A stretch of DNA of 64,000 nucleotides, taken from positions 248,001-312,000 of the forward strand of contig CAVWEM010000003.1 of NCBI GenBank assembly GCA_963753955.1. Direction: 5' to 3'. Of this stretch, positions 56,111 to 64,000 are shown piece by piece. The notes beneath the pieces are model-generated. The model had not been told where the DNA came from. It saw only the letters and a list, made by a program, of their open reading frames with translations, and did no database searches. The DNA is from Methylumidiphilus sp963753955. Lineage in GTDB: Bacteria > Pseudomonadota > Gammaproteobacteria > Methylococcales > Methylococcaceae. A program made the translations under genes and the position numbers. Position 1 is the first letter of the stretch. Every line of letters begins with the position of its first letter.

Positions 56111-56933
56111 GGAGGTGGGTTTAATTGATTTATTAAGTATGGTAGAGCATAAAATTTTCAAGCTTCTTAGGCAACCATTCCAATGGCGTATCAAATTGTT
56201 TTGTGCAAGTATTGCAACAGTTCCGAGGTTGTCCGTTACGGCACCCAAAGCGGTCGTTCCCGGTTTCGCTGCAAGGAGTGCGGGCGAATATTCAAGACCG
56301 ACTGCGTGTACCGGGCCTACGTGCCTGGCGTCAAAGACCAGATTGTGGACATTGCCATGAACGGCGGCGGCATCCGGGATACTTCGCGCATTCTGGGTAT
56401 CGGCAAAAACACCGTCATTTCCACGCTAAAAAAAAGCTCCGCTGAAGTGGTCGCCGTGAACCCTTACATCGGTACGCGTGAGATCGCCGTCGAAATCAGG
56501 CATCCCCTTGATTCTCCAATGGATGTTCAGGCAGACGAGCCATGGAGCTACGTCGGCGACAAAAAGAACCAACGCTGGCTCCGGTATGCCATCGATGCCG
56601 TGACAGGCTGTGTCCTGTCGTTCGTTTTCGGGCGGCGCCAAGATGCGGTGTGCGAGCAATTGATCTCAAATTTGAAGGCATTCAATATCCGGACCTATTA
56701 CACAGACGATTGGGGCGGCTATTCCGCACTCATCCCTAAAGACAAGCACGTCATTGGCAAGCAGCATGCTCAAAAAATAGAAAACAAAAACCTTTTGTTG
56801 CGAACCCGGATCAAGCGATTGACGCGCAAAACGATCTGCTTTTCAAAATTGGAAGCACTTCACGACACGGTGATAGGGTTGTTTATAAATAGATACTGCT
56901 TTCAATCTCAATAAATCGATTAAACCCACCACC
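56111..56933 (+). mobile_element. IS1-family-like insertion sequence, copy B
   Basis: An 823-bp element with the same ends as copy A and 8-bp target duplications TCCGATAG (56103-56110 and 56934-56941). One base longer than copy A because its A tract is A8. Confidence 0.93.
56183..56914 (+). CDS. IS1-like transposase, in-frame fusion (copy B)
   Basis: A continuous 243-residue transposase: zinc-finger part 'CKYCNSSEVVRYGTQSGRSRFRCKECGRIF', helix-turn-helix 'IRDTSRILGIGKNTVISTLKKSSAEVVAV', and DDE domain 'VQADEPWSYVGDKKNQRWLRYAIDAVTG' ... 'YYTDDWGGY' ... 'HDTVIGLFINRYCFQSQ'. The A8 tract (56428-56435) joins what are two frames in copy A. It would express transposase without frameshifting. Three or four residues differ from copy A. 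Confidence 0.93.
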   Translation: MAYQIVLCKYCNSSEVVRYGTQSGRSRFRCKECGRIFKTDCVYRAYVPGVKDQIVDIAMNGGGIRDTSRILGIGKNTVISTLKKSSAEVVAVNPYIGTREIAVEIRHPLDSPMDVQADEPWSYVGDKKNQRWLRYAIDAVTGCVLSFVFGRRQDAVCEQLISNLKAFNIRTYYTDDWGGYSALIPKDKHVIGKQHAQKIENKNLLLRTRIKRLTRKTICFSKLEALHDTVIGLFINRYCFQSQ

Positions 56934-57171
56934 TCCGATAGTATAGTATAGTATAGTTAAATGGCTGTTGCCCGCTGGTTTCTATTATAAAGTAACAGTT
57001 AAGAATTGAAAACGCTATATAATAAGTAGAAAAGGGTATCGAGGGGGGGTTAGGATACCTAAGAATCTCTTCCTTTCTTAGCTTTCTATCTTCTCGTGTA
57101 ACGCCTAATATTCCTATACATATCCACGCGAACCCCATAAGTTTAAGAAAATTGCGTGTTATCTCCACCTG

Positions 57172-58324
57172 CTAAGTACAGGACAAAACCTCCAAAGCCC
57201 ATAGGAATTCCTGGAATTTCTCGCTGAGGTTCAGCACGATGTTGCGGAGGAAGTCGAGTCCGTGGCGGAACAAGGACTTGAGGGGGCGCTGTAGGGTCTT
57301 TTAAAAAGGATGGGGTTTTGCCCATGGAGCAACTGGCCGGTGCGGTAAGTCCAGGCGAAGGCCAGAGCGAGCAGGCCCATCAGCTCGGCAAGGCGCTCGG
57401 GGCCGGTCAGGTGGGTATCCTCGAAGTTGAAGCCCCGGCTCTTCAGGCAGCCGAACAGGGTCTCGACCTGCCAGCGGTCGGCGTAGGCGCCGATGGCTTC
57501 GGCCTGTGGCGCGGAGGATGAGGCGATGAACAGGAAGTCGCCGTCGTCCAGGCGCGGCGCGGTGACATGAACGAAACCGCCCCAGACCGGCCTGCGCCCC
57601 GGCAGGTGCCGGCAGTCGCCGGGCTTGAGCGAGCCGAACAACACGTCCAGGCGCATCATCCGGTTCCGGCCATTGGGGGCGAGCGTGTTGCGCTTGAGGC
57701 GCTGGTGGAACGGGATGCCTTGGCTTTGCAGCCAGCGGAACCAGTCCTCGCCGACGAACTCGCGGTCGGCCAGCAGCGCCTCAATCGTGGCGACACCAAA
57801 GACTTTGAGGAAACGCCCCATCAAGGCGACGCGCTCGGCGGTGTCGGAGTTGCCCGCCTTGTCCAGGACGCTCCAGAACACCGGCAGGGCGATGCCGTGG
57901 CAGGCGATGCCGAGTACGAGGAAGTTGATGTCGGTCTTGCCGAACTGCCCGTTCGTGCGGTCCATCGTCAGCCGCCAGGGGCCGTCGCCGACCGGGCCGA
58001 TGCGCACCAGCAGGCGGGCCAGGTCGTCGTAGCCGATCCCGAACGAGCGGAAAAAGCGTTGCAGGCGCTTGTAGTGCGAGTCCACCTTGGCCTTGCCGCC
58101 GAAGCCGGTGGCCAGCTCGGCCAGGCTGACGCTGCGCACCTTGAGCAGCGCCAGCAGGAATTGGGCAAGGAAGCTTATCCTCGCGCCGTGCCAAGGCAGG
58201 TGTTCGGCCAGGACGGCCTTGAGTTCGTGGATCGGGTCGTTCGGGGAGGCAGTCATCGGGCCTGGAAAAAGCTATTGGCTTAACCCATGACAATCAATCA
58301 GTTAAATTTTTGTCCTGTACTTAG
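57172..58324 (-). mobile_element. IS4-family-like insertion sequence, copy B
   Basis: A 1153-bp copy of 13603-14755 in opposite orientation, flanked by a perfect 9-bp duplication CTCCACCTG (57163-57171 and 58325-58333). Confidence 0.95.
57231..58256 (-). CDS. IS4-family transposase (copy B)
   Basis: A 341-residue transposase with the same D-D-E and YREK residues as copy A. Four substitutions are visible (for example E for K in 'SLAELATGF', A for V in 'NTLAPNGR', V for I in 'FVHVTAPR'). It shares the same apparent loss of one A before the C-terminus. Confidence 0.93.
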   Translation of the reverse strand: MTASPNDPIHELKAVLAEHLPWHGARISFLAQFLLALLKVRSVSLAELATGFGGKAKVDSHYKRLQRFFRSFGIGYDDLARLLVRIGPVGDGPWRLTMDRTNGQFGKTDINFLVLGIACHGIALPVFWSVLDKAGNSDTAERVALMGRFLKVFGVATIEALLADREFVGEDWFRWLQSQGIPFHQRLKRNTLAPNGRNRMMRLDVLFGSLKPGDCRHLPGRRPVWGGFVHVTAPRLDDGDFLFIASSSAPQAEAIGAYADRWQVETLFGCLKSRGFNFEDTHLTGPERLAELMGLLALAFAWTYRTGQLLHGQNPILFKRPYSAPSSPCSATDSTSSATSC

Positions 58325-58573
58325 CTCCACCTGTTCTTGAGTTGTACCTGGTTGCAGTATAACTGTCCCGATGATGCCACCAACATCCTTGGTATCGACA
58401 TTTACCATTAGACACATCAATGCGAATGCAACACAAATCAGGATCACGAGTACATTCATGTTACCCCCCCCATTCTCTTGTATGCCTAACGCCCACGATC
58501 AGCGCCCCGCGCCACCCCAAAAAACCTGAAAACACCAAGGCGCTTCGTGGCGCGGGTGCGCTGGATTGATGGG

Positions 58574-60076
58574 ATGGACTCCTCCCGCCCCACGGCATCG
58601 AATGATCGTGCCAGAATGGAGGGGCGAACCTAATCCCATTCACAGAGCCGAAGGAGTCCAAAAACATGAACGCCAACACCAACACCAACGCCAACGCCAC
58701 GAACCTGAACGCCGCGCCTGCGCACATTACCACCGTCGCCGTCGATCTGGCAAAGTCTGTCTTCGAGCTGGCCATCGGCGACGGGCAGGGCCGCGTCACC
58801 GAGCGCAAGCGCCTGTCGCGGGAGGCCTTTTCCCGCTTCTTCGTCAACCGCCCGCCGTGCCGGATCGTCATGGAGGCCTGCGGCACGGCGCATTATTGGG
58901 CGCGGACGTTCCAGGCGCTGGGCCATGAAGTCAAACTGTTGCCGCCACAGCATGTGCGGCCTTATGTGCGCCGCAACAAAACCGACCGCGCCGACGCTTC
59001 CGCGCTGTTGGAGGCCGACCGCTGCGGCGACATCCTGCCGGTGCCGGTCAAGTCCGAAGGCCAGCAGGCCTTGCAGGGGCTGCACCGCGTCCGCAGCGGC
59101 TGGATGGCGACGCGCACGGCGCGGATCAACGAGGTGCGCGGCCTGCTGCGCGAGTTCGGCTTCGACCTGCCGCAAGGCCCCTCGGCGGTGATGGGGCGGG
59201 TGCCGGGCTGGCTGGCCGACGAGGAAAGCAAAATCCCGCCCGCCTTGCGCACGGCCCTGTCCGAGGTCATGGCGGAGATCGCCGAGCTTGAGGCCCGCGT
59301 CGAAAAGCTGGAAAAGCAGTTGCGGCAGGAGGCGAAGCAGCGGCCCGCCGCGCAAAAGCTGATGGCCGTGCCGGGCATCGGGCTGCTGACCGCCACCGCC
59401 CTGGTCGCCGCCGTCGGCGGCATGGAGGCGTTCCGCGACGGGCGGCACCTCGCCGCCTGGCTCGGCCTGACGCCGAAGGAGTCGAGCAGCGGCTTCAAGC
59501 GCAGGCTGGGCAGGATCAGCAAGCGCGGCGACCCGTACCTGCGCACCCTGCCCATCCACGGCGCGAGGTCGGCGCTCAACGCCGCGATCATGAAACTCAA
59601 TGCGGGCAAGGCGCTGACCCGGCTGCAACGCTGGGCCGTCGACCTCGCCGCCCGCGTCGGCCACAACAAGGCCGCCACCGCGCTGGCCAACAGGCTGGCC
59701 CGCATCGCGTTCGCCGTCGTCCGGCAGGGGCGCGAGTTCGACGGCGACTTTGTCCCGGACTTGCCGAAGGCGGCGGCATCGCAGGCTGCTTAAACACGAT
59801 GGCCGCCTGAGCTTATTTGTAAACGATTAAACACCGAGTTCCCAACCAGGTTTGCGAGCGAGAGACTCGACAGTCATGGCGCAACAGGTTGGACCGGTAC
59901 GGGGAAAAGCCGATAACTCGCCCGGCTCAGAGGCCGCTGGATCGATAGGCACCCAGTACGCGGATTCCATGAAGGCCCGGAGGCATACCCTCCAACAAGG
60001 CCGGATATACACGACTGCAACCGATCCTCAAGCGTCCGATTGCCGATGTCCCACTTGCAAATAGGGGGGAGTCCAT
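58574..60076 (+). mobile_element. IS110-family element (IS1111-like), copy B
   Basis: Subterminal repeats ATGGACTCCTCCC (58574-58586) and GGGGGAGTCCAT (ending 60076). The 3' non-coding part (59794-60060) is similar to that of copy A and could encode the guide RNA of the element. About 60 bases longer than copy A, mostly from the coding extension. Confidence 0.85.
58666..59793 (+). CDS. IS110-family transposase with Asn/Thr/Ala-rich N-terminal extension (copy B)
   Basis: A 375-residue version of the copy A transposase. It begins 'MNANTNTNANATNLNAAPAH' followed by 'ITTVAVDLAKSVFELAIGDG', so 18 extra residues precede the DEDD domain, made of near-repeat AAC/ACC/GCC codons. Catalytic motifs are intact ('VDLAKS', 'MEACG', 'DRADASAL', 'PKESSSG'). 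Confidence 0.94.
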   Translation: MNANTNTNANATNLNAAPAHITTVAVDLAKSVFELAIGDGQGRVTERKRLSREAFSRFFVNRPPCRIVMEACGTAHYWARTFQALGHEVKLLPPQHVRPYVRRNKTDRADASALLEADRCGDILPVPVKSEGQQALQGLHRVRSGWMATRTARINEVRGLLREFGFDLPQGPSAVMGRVPGWLADEESKIPPALRTALSEVMAEIAELEARVEKLEKQLRQEAKQRPAAQKLMAVPGIGLLTATALVAAVGGMEAFRDGRHLAAWLGLTPKESSSGFKRRLGRISKRGDPYLRTLPIHGARSALNAAIMKLNAGKALTRLQRWAVDLAARVGHNKAATALANRLARIAFAVVRQGREFDGDFVPDLPKAAASQAA

Positions 60077-60182
60077 ATAGGACTTTTAGGGGGGGTTGTA
60101 AAGAACCAGCCATTCTGGTTTATTCCATCCTAAAGTTCTTGGGCGGGCCCTAAAGCGTTCGGGTTTGAGCGGATTGTTAAGG

Positions 60183-60613
60183 CTAGACACCTGCGGCCTG
60201 ATCGAGACGGCCTTCAGAGGCGGAGTTGCAGATCCTTCTGGAGGGGGGTACCAACGTGTAGCTTTCTCCTATGTGGAGCAACGATGGCATGGCCTTGGTG
60301 GTTTGGCGTTGCTTGCCGACTGCTCCGGACAGGGCTTTATGGCTAATCCACAAGGGCAGCCCGGACAAGAAGCAGGATAAATAACGACCGTTCTTGCTTC
60401 GCCGAAGATCTTGCCGGTCAGCCTTTTGGTCAAATGCGGGACGGGGAGGCGGTCGTCAGTGTTGCCCGGTGTCACCTGGAACGCCGTGACCACGCACGTG
60501 TAGCCGGGCAGGTCAGAGCACTTGCTGGTATGACAACGCGAACGTTCAGATTTTGGCGGTTTGCGATGGATGCGATGGGGAGAAAGGTGGAGTGCGGCGA
60601 CTGCTCGCCGCAC
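60183..60613 (-). pseudogene. Transposase remnant, IS982-like (tentative)
   Basis: Minus strand from about 60520 reads 'LPGYTCVVTAFQVTPGNTDDRLPVPHLTKRLTGKIFG', resembling the IS982-family segment 'VTPGNVDDR.PVP.L...L.GKLFGDKGYI'. The frame then degenerates and continues in another frame ('FLSGLPLWISHKALSG'). No catalytic set remains. 60077-60182 has nothing recognisable. Confidence 0.55.
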
Positions 60614-60617
60614 TCCA
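60588..60617. terminator. Strong hairpin downstream of hexulose-phosphate synthase
   Basis: A perfect 13-bp stem TGGAGTGCGGCGA / TCGCCGCACTCCA with a four-base loop. A second stem GCCCGTGCCACA / TGTGGCGCGGGC (60652-60677, one mismatch) lies even closer to the synthase stop. Neither has a U-run; they may stabilise the 3' end of a highly expressed mRNA. Confidence 0.5.
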
Positions 60618-60689
60618 TCGACGCCAATTGGCGAAGATCGGAACAGGAATGGCCCGTGCCACAGGTGTGGCGCGGGCTGTCCTTAGGCT

Positions 60690-61340
60690 TTAGGCCGAAG
60701 CGGCCACGACCACGTCGTAGATTTCTTTGGCGGCAGCCTTCGGATCGGCTGCACCATAGATGGCAGCGCCAACAACGATGATGCCAGCGCCAGCCTTGAC
60801 GACTTGCTCAGCGGTGGAGGCTTTGATGCCGCCAGCGACAGAGATGGTCAGGCCCAAGTTCAGACCGGCAATGGCTTGCAGGTCGGCGAACGGGGTCTGA
60901 CCGGCAGCCTGGGCGTCCAGGCCGGTGTGGACACCGATGATTTGCGCGCCGAGCTTCGCGGCTTCCGCTGCAACGGCGAGCTTGTCCGGAACATTGATCA
61001 AGTCAACCTGGACTTGCTTGCCGCCGTTCTCGGCGGCAGCCTTGATGACGCCAGCGACGGTGCCTGCGCCGGAAACGCCCAACACGGTGGCGATGTCCGC
61101 GCCATCGGCGTAGAACGGGGCGGCTTCATACGCACCTGCGTCCATGGTCTTCAGGTCAACCAGGATCTTCTTGTTCGGAAACTCAGCCCGGAGTTTCTTC
61201 AGCAAGCCGGCGCCGTTGTACTTGATGGACGGGGTTCCGATCTCAAAAATGTCGATGTAGTCGGCGGTGGCGCGAGCCAGGCCGAGGGTCGTTTCAACGT
61301 CCAGGGTGTCGAGTGCCAACTGAATCAAGGGTCTTGCCAT
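60690..61340 (-). CDS. hps: 3-hexulose-6-phosphate synthase (RuMP pathway)
   Basis: Condenses formaldehyde with ribulose 5-phosphate to hexulose 6-phosphate, the carbon-fixing step of type I methanotrophs. A 216-residue TIM barrel of the OMP decarboxylase superfamily: 'LIQLALDTLDVETTLGLA', 'IDIFEIGTPSIKYNGAGLLKKLRAEFPNKKILVDLKTMDAGAYEA' contains the catalytic D-x-K-x-x-D ('DLKTMD'), then 'IIGVHTGLDAQAAG', 'ISVAGGIK' and 'IIVVGAAIYGAADP'. The start follows GGAG. No isomerase (hpi) gene is adjacent; a Na+/H+ antiporter lies upstream on the same strand at 210 bases. Confidence 0.96.
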   Translation of the reverse strand: MARPLIQLALDTLDVETTLGLARATADYIDIFEIGTPSIKYNGAGLLKKLRAEFPNKKILVDLKTMDAGAYEAAPFYADGADIATVLGVSGAGTVAGVIKAAAENGGKQVQVDLINVPDKLAVAAEAAKLGAQIIGVHTGLDAQAAGQTPFADLQAIAGLNLGLTISVAGGIKASTAEQVVKAGAGIIVVGAAIYGAADPKAAAKEIYDVVVAASA

Positions 61341-61389
61341 GTTATGTGCTCCGATGTGTGAATGTTTAGGGTGGGTTTATTTAGAGAAC

Positions 61390-61415
61390 GCATTGGCCCC
61401 GTACAAGGCCAATGC
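61390..61415. promoter_or_regulatory. Palindrome in the hps leader/promoter
   Basis: GCATTGGCC (61390-61398) and GGCCAATGC (61407-61415) form a perfect 9-bp inverted repeat 50-75 bases upstream of the hps start. It overlaps or follows a possible -10 (TACAAT near 61420-61425, minus strand), so it could be an operator or a 5' mRNA hairpin. Confidence 0.5.
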
Positions 61416-61551
61416 TATATTGTAACTACTCAGGCCGTGAATGCCAGTCTTAGCGTGTCTAAAGGGTTTCCGTTGTTCAGTTTGCTGGTTTCCCAAGCGG
61501 AGCGGATGACGCGGAAGGCGTCTGATCCGCCGACGGCGCGGAAGCCTCCGG

Positions 61552-62814
61552 TCAGCGCAACAAGTCGGCCAGCCGCTTTTGCGTGAACATCTTCTGGATG
61601 GTGAGGCCTTGGACGACGACCGAGAAGACGACGACGGCGAAGGTCATGTTCAACATCAGCGGTTTCCAAGGACTGTCGGGCAGCGAGACCGCGAGCGCCA
61701 GCGACAGCCCGCCGCGCAGGCCGCCCCAGGTCAGCAACTGGGTCAGGCCGAAGCAATCGGCGCGGATCAGGCCCGCCGCATTCAGCCCGCCGACGATGCC
61801 CGACACGGTGGCCGCCCGGGCCAGCAACACGGCGGCTATCGCCACCAGCGCGGGTACGCCCATCACGATGCCCGGCAGCGGATTGATCAGCACGACATGG
61901 AAGCCGACGAACACGAACAGCAGCGCGTTCAACACCTCGTCCAATCCCGACCAGAATGTCCGCAGCGGCGCGAGCGTGGCCTCGCTCAAGCGCGGCACGG
62001 TGAGGTTGCCGGTGAGCACTCCGGCCACGACGGTGGCAATCGGCCCCGAGATGTGCAGGTGCTGGGCTGCGGCGTACAGGCAGGCCACGGCCCCCAGCGA
62101 GATGAGCAAGCCGGTGCAGTAGGTCGCCGCGCGTTGCGCCAGGTAATGGATGACCAGCCAACCGGCCACCCCCATGGCCGCGCCCCCCAGAACCTCTTGC
62201 GCGAAAATCGACCCGGCTTGGCCCAAGCTGGCTTCGCCACCGCTGATCGCCGCGTCGGCGAAGATGGTGAAAAACACCACGGCAACCCCATCATTCAATA
62301 GGGATTCGCCATCGACCACCGTCTCCAGGTTCTTCGGCAGGCCCATTTTGGACAGGATCGCCAAGACCGCCACCGGGTCGGTCGCGGCGATCAATGCGCC
62401 GAACAGCAGCGTCTGGGCCAACGTGACCGCCACGCCGGACAGCGCAAGCCCCGCGTAGACCAATCCGCCGGTCAGGACACAGGCCAGCGCGGTGCCGGCA
62501 AACGCCAGCCAAAGCACCAGCCAGCGTTGCTCGCGCAATGTTGTCCAACCGACGCGCATGCTGCCCCGGAACAGCAGAAAGCAGAGCACCCCCTTCAACA
62601 GGGTGTCGTTCAGGTTGAGTGACTGGGTGAGCTGATGCAGCAAGCTGACGGCCCCGGAAGGCACGAAGAGTTCCAAGATCCGCAGCCCGCCGGTGGTCAG
62701 GGCGGCCAACAGCAACACGCCAATGTCGTGCTGAAGATGGAGATGACGATCATTGACGAAACTCAAGAGTGCGGCAATGCCGAACAGGCAAGCGACTGCG
62801 GTGAATGTGTCCAA
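61552..62814 (-). CDS. Na+/H+ antiporter, CPA1 family
   Basis: A 420-residue inner-membrane antiporter with about 12 hydrophobic segments. 'LLFGALIAATDPVAVLAIL' carries the ATDPVAV motif with the ion-binding Asp, 'VDGESLLNDGVAVVFF' is the ND motif region, and 'LLTWGGLRGGLSLALAVSLP' is the conserved Arg-containing helix. These define the NhaP/CPA1 type that exchanges sodium (or potassium) for protons. Complete and single. Confidence 0.94.
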   Translation of the reverse strand: MDTFTAVACLFGIAALLSFVNDRHLHLQHDIGVLLLAALTTGGLRILELFVPSGAVSLLHQLTQSLNLNDTLLKGVLCFLLFRGSMRVGWTTLREQRWLVLWLAFAGTALACVLTGGLVYAGLALSGVAVTLAQTLLFGALIAATDPVAVLAILSKMGLPKNLETVVDGESLLNDGVAVVFFTIFADAAISGGEASLGQAGSIFAQEVLGGAAMGVAGWLVIHYLAQRAATYCTGLLISLGAVACLYAAAQHLHISGPIATVVAGVLTGNLTVPRLSEATLAPLRTFWSGLDEVLNALLFVFVGFHVVLINPLPGIVMGVPALVAIAAVLLARAATVSGIVGGLNAAGLIRADCFGLTQLLTWGGLRGGLSLALAVSLPDSPWKPLMLNMTFAVVVFSVVVQGLTIQKMFTQKRLADLLR

Positions 62815-63021
62815 AGGCTCTCCTCCAAGCGCTGCTGCTTGAATTCTGATCGGGTGATATTCAGCTGTCGGGCGTCGAGTTTACCCCGAAACGGCTTCCA
62901 TGAAATAATAAAAAATAAAAAAAGAATTGCTGGACATGGCACTTGCGGCTGTACTCTTTGCCTTCGGCGCTCCACAATGCGCTTCCTTGGATTAATTCAA
63001 CTTCATGCTAGCGGGGGGAAT

Positions 63022-64000
63022 ATGGTCGGAAGACTCCAGTTTCAATTTGACTTTGCCCAGTCCGGCCAAGTCCGGCGTCGCAAGGCCCAAAGCCAGCGCA
63101 TACTGGTTTTGGCAGACTGCTCGGGCCAGAACCCGGACAAGCCGGATTTAATCGCCCGCCAGCCTCTGCCGGTTGATGTTGACCGTTTGGATGGCTTGCT
63201 GGCCAGGCTGGCCCCGCAGTTGCGCATCGCCCTGGAAGATGAGGGTGGCGGTGAACATGCCATCGAATTTGGCAAATTGGACGATTTCCACCCCGACGCC
63301 CTTTACCGGCGCTTGGGTGTTTTCCAGCAGATGCGCGAACTGCGTGGGCGCTTGGCGAATCCCTCCACTTATGCGGCGGCTGCGGAGACGCTCAAGCGCG
63401 GACTCCTTGCTTCACCCTCCGTGTCCAGCCCAAAGGAAGACCCCGCGCCGCCGGAAACCGGCATGGACGGCGGCAGCCTGCTCGATCAACTGCTCGGCGT
63501 CCCAACCCATGCCAAGGAATCCCGGCGCAAACCACCGGTTGATACGGTGCAAAACCTCATCCAGCGTCTTGTCGAGCCCCACCTCGTCGGCAGCGTGGAC
63601 TTGGGCCAGCAGAAACAGTTTTTCTCCGCTGTCGATGCCGCCAGCACGGAGCTGATGAACCGTATTCTGCACCATCCGCGCTTCCAGGCCCTTGAAGCCA
63701 CTTGGCGGGGTATCGCCTGGCTGGCCGGGAATTTGGAAGACGGCGAGGGGGTTGCGGCGTATCTGTTGGATGTCAGCTACGACGAACTTTACCAGGATTT
63801 GCTGGAGGCTGATGGCAATCTGGGGAATACCGCCACTTACCGCCTGTTGACCGAATCCAGCCTGGCCGTTCCCGGCAATGAAGCCTGGTCGCTGGTGGTC
63901 GGCGATTACCCGTTTGGGGAGGATGTGGATAGCTTGAGCCTGCTGGCGGCTTTGGGCGCATTAAGCGGGCAATGCGGGGGCAGTTATATCGCCGGCGCAA
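63022..64000 (+). CDS. Type VI secretion sheath protein joining TssB-like and TssC-like parts (partial)
   Basis: Runs off the right edge; 326 codons are seen without a stop. ATG 63022 follows GGGGGGAA. The N-terminal part ('LQFQFDFAQSGQVRRRKAQSQRILVLADCSGQ', 'PLPVDVDRLDGLLARLAPQLRIAL', 'FGKLDDFHPDALYRRLGVFQQMRELRGRL') is the TssB/ImpB small sheath subunit. From about residue 170 it continues as TssC ('RLVEPHLVGSVDLGQQKQFFSAVDAASTELMNRILHHPRFQALEATWRGIAWL'). Usually these are two genes; here they are one frame. The link between them is Pro/Ser-rich. Confidence 0.85.
   Translation, partial: MVGRLQFQFDFAQSGQVRRRKAQSQRILVLADCSGQNPDKPDLIARQPLPVDVDRLDGLLARLAPQLRIALEDEGGGEHAIEFGKLDDFHPDALYRRLGVFQQMRELRGRLANPSTYAAAAETLKRGLLASPSVSSPKEDPAPPETGMDGGSLLDQLLGVPTHAKESRRKPPVDTVQNLIQRLVEPHLVGSVDLGQQKQFFSAVDAASTELMNRILHHPRFQALEATWRGIAWLAGNLEDGEGVAAYLLDVSYDELYQDLLEADGNLGNTATYRLLTESSLAVPGNEAWSLVVGDYPFGEDVDSLSLLAALGALSGQCGGSYIAGA

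Larger units (their letters stand above)
56071..58459 (-). pseudogene. Small two-helix membrane protein gene interrupted by IS4-like and IS1-like elements
   Basis: The first exon-like piece is 58459-58325 ('MNVLVILICVAFALMCLMVNVDTKDVGG...TQEQVE'). After removing the IS4-like copy and one 9-bp duplication the frame continues at 57162 ('ITRNFLKLMGFAWICIGILGVTREDRKLRKEE...'). After removing the IS1-like copy and its 8-bp duplication it goes on 'YRIDDLNLSMFQ' to a TAG at 56071-56073. So one open frame of roughly 130 codons crosses both empty sites. The last part may include sequence brought in with the IS630 element. The function is unknown; two membrane helices. Confidence 0.65.

Noticed and set aside
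56920..57168. 82-codon stand-alone gene between IS1-like and IS4-like copies
   Set aside because: Its start codon and last residues come from IS junctions; it is the middle of the interrupted membrane-protein gene.

Overview
The window most likely comes from a gammaproteobacterial type I methanotroph (Methylococcaceae-like, moderately GC-rich). The main evidence is a 3-hexulose-6-phosphate synthase (60690-61340, the formaldehyde-fixing enzyme of the ribulose monophosphate pathway) together with an octaheme hydroxylamine dehydrogenase-like protein (22675-24270). Core genes such as uppP, lgt, moaC, clpB, rlmM, tatABC and mtfA look gammaproteobacterial. Genus and species cannot be fixed from the sequence alone.

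Layout. 1-5860: heavy-metal RND efflux operon read leftward (TolC-type outer membrane protein, frameshifted membrane fusion protein, pump running off the edge), then an outer-membrane porin. 5994-13135: housekeeping block with uppP, a C5 DNA methyltransferase and probable partner nuclease, lgt, an internally deleted flavin reductase, moaC, yheU and yceH. 13136-16041: long direct repeats rich in palindromes, split by an IS4-like element and bracketing a small gene resembling cyanobacterial fluorescence recovery protein. 16042-19769: a large HD plus Hsp90-type ATPase gene with one frameshift, and a HicAB toxin-antitoxin pair. 19891-29256: clpB with a heat-shock promoter, the hydroxylamine dehydrogenase with an NtrC-like site, two paralogous Cys-rich secreted proteins, rlmM, a PEP-CTERM-like protein and a SAM hydroxide adenosyltransferase. 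29291-33876: IS1-like and IS5-like elements, a ParE-type toxin-antitoxin pair, and an AT-rich two-gene accessory operon. 33985-38058: tatABC, DUF2726, glutaredoxin, YciH, DUF2750, mtfA.

38190-52034 is an integrated island in the 3' end of a tRNA-Leu(CAG) gene. It has duplicated attachment regions, candidate integrase arm sites near both ends, a tyrosine recombinase, AlpA-type regulator, Toprim primase, DUF927 helicase, an iteron-like array that may be its origin, and a MmeI-like restriction-methylation protein as cargo. An IS110 element interrupts one island gene. 52428-60560 is an insertion-sequence graveyard (IS5/IS903, IS5-like, IS630, IS1, IS4, IS110, IS982-like remnant) in which earlier genes can partly be rebuilt. 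60690-64000 returns to core functions: hexulose-phosphate synthase, a Na+/H+ antiporter and the start of a type VI secretion gene that joins TssB-like and TssC-like parts.

Two mobile-element themes recur. Four IS families are each present in two nearly identical copies, and several pairs differ informatively (for example an A7 versus A8 tract in the IS1-like pair). Short palindromic repeats are scattered between genes and have entered coding sequence in frame, most clearly three times in the MmeI-like gene.
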